Below are positions 56,509-64,000 of a DNA stretch of 64,000 nt, piece by piece. The position numbers and the translations under genes were made by a program. Source of the stretch: Massospora cicadina (taxonomy: Eukaryota; Entomophthoromycota; Entomophthoromycetes; Entomophthorales; Entomophthoraceae); contig JAKSZP010014513.1 of assembly GCA_022478985.1 (NCBI GenBank), positions 1 through 64,000 on the forward strand, read 5' to 3'. The notes under the pieces were generated by a model that saw only the letters and a program-made list of their open reading frames with translations, did not search any database and was not told where the DNA came from. How positions within the stretch are numbered: position 1 is the stretch's first letter; every line of letters starts with the position of its first letter.

Positions 56509-57296
56509 TGGTATATTTTTATATGACCGCATTATCCAGATTGGCATATAAAGCTTTGATATACTTATTATTTGATTTAATCATACTAAGCTTATAGCCT
56601 AAGCTTTGTGAATATTATTCTTTTCCAATCTGTTAATTGACAATAATCGCCAACTAAATGGTTAATTGTAATCCATAAAATATGCTAATGTAATGTCAGT
56701 CTTGATCATAATTAATTGGGGACTATTGCTGAAACATGGTATTCTATAAGTTGGCTCACAAAAGGGGCACTTACTTATTTGATTTAATCGGTTGCAACAG
56801 CTGATATAATAGCTGATTAGAGTGGCATTTTAGCATGGCATTTCTGTAAAAATCATCTGGGGCTAGATAGGTTTGAGAACAATCTTTTTTAGGAAGTTAG
56901 TCCAGAATAAAACTAAAAGTTATATACCAAGGCGTGCTAAAATAATCATGACAGACAAATTGGTATCTTACACAAGTCTTCTAATTCTCTCAAATTATTT
57001 ATATACCCAATTCTAGTATAAAATTGTCTTATAACAACAAACACTTTATATTTGAGAGCTGTTTATTGTGTTTACTTATAGTTTTATTTGATGAGGATTT
57101 GTTAGCCTTCCTAAGTTTCAACTACTCTAGGTGAGGTGAAAATTACTTGTATTTGAGAATTACTAGAATGAGGTGGAAGTCACTCACATCAAGAACTTGA
57201 TAGGCGTTTTGTCTTCATACACTAACAGTAATTAAACATTAATTCTATTATCAGTTAATCAAGCTTATGCATCTGTAAAACCACAAGGTTTTTACA
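56509..57296 (+). repeat. 5' LTR of element N
   Basis: Related to the LTR of C read on its coding strand. Near the start TATATGACCGCATTATCC matches C's TATATGACCACATTATCC. Near the end, TTGTCTTCATACA- and AAGGTTTTTACA-like blocks match. It is followed two bases later by a PBS. N's 3' end is not in the window. Confidence 0.78.
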
Positions 57297-57298
57297 TT

Positions 57299-57646
57299 TG
57301 ATGCTCACTATAGTTGATGTCATGTTTTTATTAAGACTAAAAAATTAAATATAATAAACTAATATGGAGCACATGATTGTACAGAGGAAGGATCTCAGAC
57401 CACCAGTTAAAGATGTAATATCCATTTAGAAGCAGGAATGTTGTAGATCTAAATACTTCACTTATCAAACATCTGAGTAAATTTGATGGCCGTTACCCTT
57501 TATAGCCACCTATAGAATGAATTAATTATAGCATAGACAAAGTGAGTAAAATTTTGATGCAGTGATTTTAAACTTGTCTACTGAAGACTTATGATGAAGC
57601 TGTGAACTCTTTTATCATACCACAAATCAGGAAGAAAGAATATGGC
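57299..57646 (+). mobile_element. Element N, PBS and start of internal region
   Basis: The PBS is decayed (TTGATGCTCACTATAG). The following ~330 bp is leader and gag start with no open frame and is cut by H at 57647. The last five bases, ATGGC, would be H's TSD, which cannot be checked. Confidence 0.65.
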
Positions 57647-58700
57647 TGTCAGACATTTGCCCTCACAGCTGAAAATACGAATGTTTTGGGTCGACTTTAG
57701 CTGAAAAAGGGAAATGTCAGCCATTTTCAATTTAGCAATGATACTAAGAGCAAATTTAACAATGATTAAAACAAAGATATTGAGGAAATTGGCCGAAAGA
57801 TCCTGGTCAATTCTTGGTGGAACCCTGTTAATCAGGGTTACACCATTTTACAGCCTGCATAGCAATAAACATAAAATAAAACGGTTAGATTACTTTGACC
57901 ACCCAATGGGCCTTAGGATGACTATTGAAGGTACTCCCCCTCCACTACCAAGTCCTTTAATGCACCTACGCGGGGAACCCCCTATTATAGGCTTGGTGGG
58001 GGTCCCCCAAGGTGAAAGAAACTTCTCAAATTGGGATTGACTCAAGTTCATAAAATTGTTACCTAATGGGTATGTTTTGGCCATTATATTCCCCTTCCAT
58101 CATTCCGCTACCTGAAGCGAGTACCCAAGTTTTGATACATTATTACCCATATTACCTAATTTGGACTAGGCTAAGCTATTAAGAACATATCCTCGAATTC
58201 CCCTCAACCCTCAAAATACTTTATTTTGTAAATTTTATTCGAGGTAGGCTGACCTGGGGATGATACCACACCAATTAGGGAAGTGAAGAAATTGGGAAAG
58301 GAGGATAAAACCTGGAAAACCTCCATGCGCAGCGTATGATAGGACAGAAACTCCATGGACCGCCTTTGCTATTTGCTATCTCGGTTTGGGGCATTGGTGT
58401 GCAAAATCAACACAGTCAAAATTGTCCCCTACCCAAAGTTCCTGTACCAGAATCAAACTCAAGGAGGCAGTGGTAGAGGGTCTATACTCTACCACTGGGG
58501 TATCCTCCCTTCCCTCAAAATACTTTAGTTACTGAATAAGTCAGACGTTGAGGGGGTCATTTTTCATAGTTCACGCAATAATAATAAAATTTATAAAAAT
58601 CCAATTTTCATTATTGCTTTATATTTAATTCGATATATATAAATTTGTGGAATCCAGCAGGCGTCAGCATCAGCAAGCAAGAATTAGCTGGATTCCTACA
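57647..58700 (+). repeat. 5' LTR of element H, carrying a SINE
   Basis: Starts TGTCAGACAT and ends TTCCTACA. Matches solo LTR S1 on both sides of an inserted SINE (58224-58511). A long palindromic G/C-rich part and a CCCCCTATTATAGGC promoter-like string lie near 57975. With the SINE and one TSD copy removed it is about 750 bp, like S1. Confidence 0.85.
58224..58511 (-). repeat. SINE 3, tRNA-derived, in the LTR of H
   Basis: Flanked by a perfect 16-bp TSD CCCTCAAAATACTTTA (58208-58223, 58512-58527). On the minus strand the head has box A-like TACCCCAGTGGTAGAG (58487-58502) and box B-like AGTTTGATTCTGG about 30 bp further. The 3' tail CCCCAGGTCAGCCTACCTC (58241-58259) is followed by GAATAAAATTTACAAAA. 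Between the boxes AGTGGTAGAG and CTCTACCACT form a perfect hairpin. Confidence 0.9.
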
Positions 58701-58703
58701 AAA

Positions 58704-58721
58704 TGGTGCTCACTACATAGG
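58704..58721 (+). other. Primer-binding site of element H
   Basis: TGGTGCTCACTACATAGG lies three bases after the LTR. It is two substitutions from the C site. Confidence 0.85.
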
Positions 58722-58739
58722 ATATTGTATAAACTGAAT

Positions 58740-59430
58740 AGTTGAGTTTGAGAAGCAACTTGCCAGCGCCCTATCCCGCCTTGAAGAGCTGGAGCAGCGC
58801 CCTTTAAAACTCCCTCTAAAATACAAATACACCCCTGAGTGATGGAAGCATTGCTACTTCTTTCGTACGTTTATGAAGTTGCCATGCATGTCACAACTAT
58901 TAATCAAAAAGTTCAACACATCCTTCCTTGTTTAAGCCACCTACCGCAAGAGAGGATAGTGCCTTACCTGGACCCTTCGCACACTTGGGCAGCGGTGAAG
59001 GAGGCTCTTTTGGCTAAATTTGGATCAAAGCAGAGTCTACTCAGGGAAAAACAGGCCTCTATGCGCCTTAGCATATATGAGAGTGAAACGCTCCTTGCCT
59101 TTGCTGAAAAATCTTACTTTGCTGCGCAAAGGTTAACAACCTCTAGCATGCTCACCCTTGATGATGCTAAAGCCGCCATGTTAATTAGGTTAACTTCTCA
59201 GCCCTCTCTAGCCAGACATATTATCTCAGTGAAACGCCATTTCAAAAATATCTGTGATTTAAAGGAGGCATTAAAAGATGTTGCCAATTTCCATTCATTT
59301 GCAACAATCAAGGAAGGTGAGGTGAACCCTCCAGCTCTCACTATTGAGGAGCTACAGCTAGTTGAAAAGTTGGAAGTAAGCCCTCCTGTTCCTATCCTCC
59401 CTACAAAACCTGATTTCTCTGTGTGACTTA
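58740..59430 (+). pseudogene. Element H gag
   Basis: A coiled-coil start (EFEKQLASALSRLEELEQRP) ends in a TGA at 58839. The 195-aa open frame 58839-59426 then covers the capsid: LPQERIVPYLDPSHTWAAVK, EALLAKFGSKQSLLREKQAS and YFAAQRLTTSSMLTLDDAKA, the retrotransposon Gag fold seen in Ty3/gypsy elements. The true start is probably upstream at the coiled coil rather than the internal ATG. No knuckle is clear downstream (59430-59700), where frames are broken. Confidence 0.85.
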
Positions 59431-59689
59431 AAAAGTTTATAACTCTTCTTATGAATCAAAGCCCTGTAAGGTAGTAACAACATACGCCCGCACAAGCTCA
59501 CTAAAGGTGTTGTGCCTACCCTTCCAGTTAAACTGTTAAATGTGGCGCCTAAGGCTACCCAATCTTCTGTGGCCATCTCACCTACCTCCATAGCGTCCTT
59601 GCCCGTTGTTGAGAATACTCTTGGGGAGGAAGCGAGGGGGGTTATGATTACGTTGGTTATTACATATTTGGGAGCTTCGCAGAGAAAGA

Positions 59690-60310
59690 AGTGTCTGATC
59701 ATTTAAATTCTGGAGGAGTAGACAAGACTACCAAACCTGAGGAAACGTACCTCAGCCAAATTCTACAGTGTCCAGAAGTTATTGACACTGCTAGCGATGG
59801 TGACCAATTCTTGGCTGGCTTGATTCGCCCTCTTCAGCGGGTTAATCCCATAAGATCCATCATGGATAATTACCCTGTGACTTCTAAAAAGCTAACCTCT
59901 ACCTTCCGGCTCAAGGAGGTCTTAGTTTGTCACCTAACTTTGGAGGAACGCTTACTAAGTTTGAAGTGGTCATCCAAAAAGTCTGAATACTGGACATCCT
60001 GGACACTGGCTCCCCAGTCAACGTAATCTCCACTAAGCTTATCAAGAAGGTAAAGCTAGGCCTGACTTGGAGTACACGCAAGAATTTGGTACTGCTGGCC
60101 CAAATAGTACCCATGCTATTTGGGCATACTCTTCTCTTCCCATTTGTATTGATGAGCTTATTTTATCAGCCCCTGCTGTGGCTTTGGACAACAATGCATA
60201 TGATATGCTCATTGGCAAACAATTTAATATTGAATATGAGGAAATAATCAACCTGAAGCAAGGTTCCTTTCATTGGTCAACTATAAAGTCCCTTTAATCT
60301 TATTGAATAA
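59690..60310 (+). pseudogene. Element H aspartic protease
   Basis: Frame at about 59995-60060 reads LDTGSPVNVISTKLIKKVKL with intact D-T-G. A frameshift leads into 60067-60297: EYTQEFGTAGPNSTHAIWAY, SSLPICIDELILSAPAVALD and NAYDMLIGKQFNIEYEEI. The upstream piece 59691-60026 is the Gag-protease junction. The arrangement matches B 13150-13600. Confidence 0.88.
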
Positions 60311-61510
60311 AGAGCCCAGCAATCATGAATACTTTCCCTGGTTGAATACTCCTTTTCATATATAATCTTACCTTATTCCACTTCAGGCGCAACACAAAGA
60401 AATTACCTGATTCAGTGTATGCTGGGGATGGTATCACTTTCTGTGCTGCTGATGAGATCTTGATTAATCCTGGTGAACAAAGAGTGGTCAACACTAAGAT
60501 CACACTCAAATCCCACACCATTGCTTGTTGCATCTCCTAAGTATTGAGGGCATTAGTCCCTTGGAACCTCGTGTATTGCCTGGAAGACTAGATCCAGCCT
60601 AAAAGAGGCCTATTACCATTCTACTGGGAAACCTCACCGGCAAAGACATGGTTATATGAAAATACCAGGAGATAGGCAGAGGCTTTCTACTACCAGTGGA
60701 GGACATTAAACATATCCATTCCATTGGCTCTATGGCGGATTTGGGCTTACCCATGCACAACCTGGTGTGTACCTTGCCCAAGGTTCATATTTCAGATAAG
60801 CTAACTCCAGTGGAATTGAGAAAAATCTATACCTTGCTTGACGGATATAGTGATATATTCTCCAAATTGGATACTGACTATGGCCACATGAAAGGCTGGT
60901 GCCACTCCATTTATGTGGGAGATGCCTGCCCTATTAGGTCCAAACCTTATCGCAAATCAAAGGTGGAGTAACAGCAAATGAGGACGGAGCTTCAGCAGTT
61001 AATAGACGTGGGGTTATTTATTCCCTCAAAAAGCCCTTGGTTTCCACCCCTCTTGCTAATAAAAAAGAAAAACGGAGGTTATCAGATAGTCATGGACTAG
61101 CGCAAGTTAAATAAGCCTTACAAAGTAGGATAGCTATCCTATTCCTCGCATTGATGATGCCCTGGCCCAACTCTCTAGCTCTAACTTCTTCTCCGCCATG
61201 GACTTGGCCAGTGGCTAATGGCAAATGGACCTTTCTACTCAAGATCATGAGAAACGCGTTCTTATTTGTAGTGAAGGTCTCTTCCAACCCACACGATTGC
61301 CTCAAGGTTTGTGCAACGCACCTGCCTCTTTCATGCATGCGATAGATCACATACTTAAGGACCTCAAGTTATCTTGTCATCGTCTATCTTGATGACATCA
61401 AGGTGCTCTCAAAAACTTTCAATGAACATCTTAAACATTTAAAGGATGTGTTTCAACGGTTACATAAGTCTAATATTAAGTTGAAGCCCTCAAATTGTAC
61501 CTTCTTTTTT
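60310..61510 (+). pseudogene. Element H linker and reverse transcriptase (interrupted by LINE2)
   Basis: 60696-60971 is the RT N-terminal part (YTLLDGYSDIFSKLDTDYGH, CPIRSKPYRKSKVE). Further on come SPWFPPLLLIKKKNGGYQIV, PIPRIDDALAQLSSSNFFSA, MDLASG, a stop, then GLFQPTRLPQGLCNAPASF and IVYLDDIKVLSK-like text with YLDD near 61385. The domain ends at about 61505 in LKPSNCTFF where LINE2 inserted. Confidence 0.9.
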
Positions 61511-61648
61511 ACTTAACTGAGGCAAGCTGACCAGGGGACGGGCAATACTGAGTATGTGTGGAAAACAAAAATATATAAAATTTAGCAACCTGGGGTACTC
61601 AGGTTACCCCTGTTGCCAGCGGGACTGCCAGGTATGGGGGTTGGTGTG

Positions 61649-62765
61649 CTACTCCAAGGGGGTTTCCCCCGCTATGGAGCAGGTGTGAAGGAAGGGGTCT
61701 GTGCGGAGGAACCAAAGTGGGAACCATGATTTTATGAGCGCCTGTTGCCTTGGCCTCATATATCCATAGAGCCAGGCTTGGAAGTGCTCCAGTAAGTGGA
61801 CGTGGAACCTATTGATAACCCCATGGATGGTTGGGACCGTGCCCCTGAATGCATCTAAGGCAATGGTGTGGATTTTCCACATTGCAATGGGTATCATTAG
61901 GGAGCGGAGGGTAGATGGGATTGGTGACTCAATCTGGAGCGCGAGGAGGCTCTTTGATATAAAAAATTCCTGCTCATTTTGGATATTAAGCAGGAACGCG
62001 ACTTTCTGCCATATGGCTTTGGTTGGGGGGCATGTTTCTAGGTGGTGATGTAGGGAGCCCTCCCCTCCACATACTGCACAGGTTGTATGGAGGGAATTGG
62101 AGCAGTCCGCCGTCCTATAGGTCCTTCTCAGACAGCGCCAGGCGCTGGCTCTTACCCTCGGCTGTAGGAGTGGGTGGTGCGTCATTCTCCACACTGTCTT
62201 CTGTGTGGTTAAGTTGTAGGGGATGTCCAACATATCTAGTCATTCGATTATAGCAATGGTTGGGGTCATAGCAAGCATGTCTCTCTGATGGTGGTTTTCT
62301 GGATTTCTTAATTTGAAGTGGGGGCTGGGTCGTCCCCTTCCCTGCACAGTGCCAGTGTTCTCTACGGTCCATCCCATGTGGCGGATGGTTTGGAGAATGT
62401 GTTTGAAGTGAGGGGGTGTTCCATGCGGGCCCATTGCAGTAGGGTGTTTAGCAAGGTATGATAGTAGTCTGGGTGGGCTATGTGGGTTAATTAATTTGAG
62501 CGCCTGAGCGAAGTTAGCCCTCACTGCCCTGTACCAGTGTTGTTGCAGGAGGTCTGGGGCAAGGACTTCCTTTATCCAGGTACCCCGTATGCAGTTGGCG
62601 TGGCTTCTCAAAATCTATTAGTCCCATGCCTCCGCTTGAGCGTGGGACAAAGAGTGTTTCCATCCATATGGGAGGATGGGATCTGGGCCACAGCCAGCCC
62701 TGGGTGAGAGCGCAGATTGAAGTTATAAAGGTGGGTGAGAAGGCGATCAAGTGGGCAGGTACCAT
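61649..62765 (-). pseudogene. LINE2 ORF2 C-terminal region with CCHC motif
   Basis: 62233-61649 is an open 194-aa frame: DIPYNLTTQKTVWRMTHHPL, RVRASAWRCLRRTYRTADC, then CAVCGGEGSLHHHLETCPPT, a CCHC motif typical of the C-terminus of many LINE ORF2 proteins, and PTIHGVINRFHVHLLEHFQA. Upstream pieces 62611-62240 and 62765-62514 (PPIWMETLFVPRSSGGMGLI) join it to the RT. Frameshifts separate them. Confidence 0.87.
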
Positions 62766-62838
62766 AGTATTAAGAGGATGAGTGAGTTAGCAACTGTTAC
62801 TCGCCCCATTAGTCCTGGGGATTTTCCTTTGAGGGAGG

Positions 62839-63826
62839 CTACGCGGTTGGATACCCGCTGTAGTAGGTTGCGAACATTGTCTCATTGGCATATCCCCCTG
62901 TTTCCAGCCATATCCCAAGGTGGAGGACAGGAGTGGTGGTGGGAGGTGATGTGAAAGGTAAGATGATTGGGTTTTTCCCTAGTTTGGGGGTCTGAGGTTC
63001 TGGAGTTGTAGCCCAGTTGTTAGTGTACTTGCCTAAGAGAATGATTTCTGTTTTCTTTTTGTTGAGCGATGCGTTGCTCACCATGGAGTATTCCTCTAGG
63101 GTGCGTTCCAGTTGTCGGGCATCATTGTTGTTAGCTATACCTGCCACACAGTCATCCGCGAAGGCCAGTATCTTGACTGTTGGCTGGCCTTGTGCAGTTA
63201 TGCCCATGAGGTGTGTTGGCTACGTGGAGGAGTGGATCAAAACTTAAATTATACAGCAGTGGGATGAGGGGGTCCCCTTGTTAAAGCCCTCTGTGTGGTG
63301 TGATCTTGTTAGTTAGGAAGCAGGGCCGCATACAGCAATGGTTGCAGATTCTGTAAGGAGAATCGCCGTTTTATGAATCTGGGTGGGGTTTTAAAATCGT
63401 GTAGGCATCTCTTTAGGTATGGCCAACTAACGCGGTCATATGCCTTTTCCTGGTCTAAGAAGACCAGGGCTCCAGTTGCTTGGATTTACATATGTTCGCA
63501 ACAGGGTGTATGTTGTTCCAGATTAAGCGCCCTGGTATAAACCCAAACTGGTTGGGTGACAGGACGTCAGAGGCAATTTCGCCTAATCTGGCTGCTAAAA
63601 TTTTTGTTAGAATATTTGTGTCAGTATTAGCAAGTGCGATTGGACGCCAGTTGTCCAGGTTCAATTTGTCTACCTTTATATACAAGGTTATGACATATGA
63701 TTCATGGCCACCAGGTAGGAGGCGTGTTTCCAGCAAGCACTGGTTCATAGACGCCAATAGGAGGGGGAAATTTGCTGAAAATATTTTTTGTAAAATTTGT
63801 AGGGTATCCCATCGGGCCCTGGGCAT
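62839..63826 (-). pseudogene. LINE2 reverse transcriptase
   Basis: 63826-63455 gives CLLETRLLPGGHESYVITLY, LNLDNWRPIALANTDTNILT, KILAARLGEIASDVLSPNQF and GFIPGRLIWNNIHPVANICK. After a broken zone (RGLKQGDP-like near 63275), 63207-62839 has QPTVKILAFADDCVAGIANN, with the catalytic FADD intact, and SLNKKKTEIILLG. These are the canonical LINE RT blocks 2-7. Confidence 0.92.
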
Positions 63827-64000
63827 TTCCTACGTGGTGCACCGCGGATTGTATCCCAAAGCTCCTCCCATGTAATTAGATTTAGAATATTATAGTTCTG
63901 TGGTGTGCTTTGTATTCCGGCAGTTTGTACAAATTTTTTGATTTTTATGGGTCTGTCAGTGTATCATGGTATAATTTGGTGTAATAGCAGTGTACTTCCG

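Larger units (their letters stand above)
57647..61510 (+). mobile_element. Element H, Ty3/gypsy retrotransposon, 5' part
   Basis: 5' LTR, PBS, gag, protease and RT of a plus-strand element closely related to B. It is interrupted by LINE2 inside the RT, and the rest lies beyond the window. Gag here is one of the longest uninterrupted coding stretches in the window (195 aa). Confidence 0.88.
61510..64000 (-). mobile_element. LINE2, 3' part of an APE-type LINE, same family as LINE1
   Basis: A minus-strand LINE inserted in the RT of H. Its 3' end is at about 61510 (CCCCTGGTCAGCTTGCCTC at 61537-61519, then AGTTAAGTAAAAAAG) and its 5' part runs off the window. It closely matches LINE1 30704-33100 but is better preserved. 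RT and the C-terminal Cys-rich domain are visible. The insertion point is T-rich. Confidence 0.9.

Noticed and set aside
63480..63875. 131-aa plus-strand ORF
   Set aside because: Exact antisense of the LINE2 RT block at 63826-63455. The RT motifs on the minus strand explain the open frame.
635..64000. A functional, active retrotransposon
   Set aside because: Every element has stops or frameshifts in pol or lacks a catalytic residue. L and LINE2 are closest to intact but are still broken.

Overview
This window looks like a transposon graveyard from a large, repeat-rich eukaryotic genome. I found no intact host gene, rRNA or functional tRNA gene. Every coding signal I recognise is a retrotransposon protein, and nearly all are broken by stops and frameshifts. 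The genome type (Ty3/gypsy LTR elements, one chromovirus, an APE-type LINE and tRNA-derived SINEs) fits a TE-bloated fungus, plant or protist. I cannot name the species from this sequence. Element letters (A to N, P, S1) are my own labels.

The layout is a set of insertions inside insertions, resolved from LTR pairs, primer-binding sites (PBS) and target-site duplications (TSD). Left block: element D (+) has its 5' part outside the window and its protease-RT linker, RT, RNase H and integrase from 18334 rightwards. Element A (-; <1 to ~18333) lies inside D. Element B (+; 635-17078, TSD GCAGC) lies inside A. Element C (-; 1190-11114, TSD CATGA) lies inside B. Two tRNA-derived SINEs (3489-3806, 3821-4138) lie inside C. 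Element E (+; 20582-26673) interrupts D's integrase. D's 3' LTR (27116-38278) is split by F, a small gag-only LTR element (-; 27303-30478, TSD AATAA), and by LINE1 (-; ~30690 to ~38095). LINE1 itself carries two solo LTRs, S1 (33410-34171) and P1 (35665-37035, TSD CTTGG).

Middle block: 38279-40113 holds a SINE tail, an AT-rich stretch and a gag remnant (K). It is followed by J, a chromodomain-bearing Tf1/sushi-like chromovirus (+; 40114-54974, TSD CTGAT). J's 5' LTR is split by M, a terminal-inverted-repeat element (40903-47609). M contains L (-; 41255-47369, TSD CATAC), a complete-length gypsy element. J's integrase is split by a second copy of the P LTR (P2, 51219-52887).

Right block: 54980-56508 is unassigned. 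It is followed by the 5' end of N (+; LTR 56509-57296). N is interrupted by H (+; from 57647), whose 5' LTR contains a SINE (58224-58511) with a 16-bp TSD. H's RT is interrupted by LINE2 (-; ~61510 to past the window end).

Main points of interest: the 3' tails of the SINEs match the LINE 3' end, which suggests the LINE mobilises them. B has a collagen-like Gly-X-Y tract in a Gag with coiled coils. C has a long open antisense region between integrase and 3' LTR. One 18-nt tRNA primer site is shared by all the gypsy families whose PBS can be read, while the gag-only element F uses a different one. Boundaries marked ~ are estimates by eye. No alignment or database search was run.
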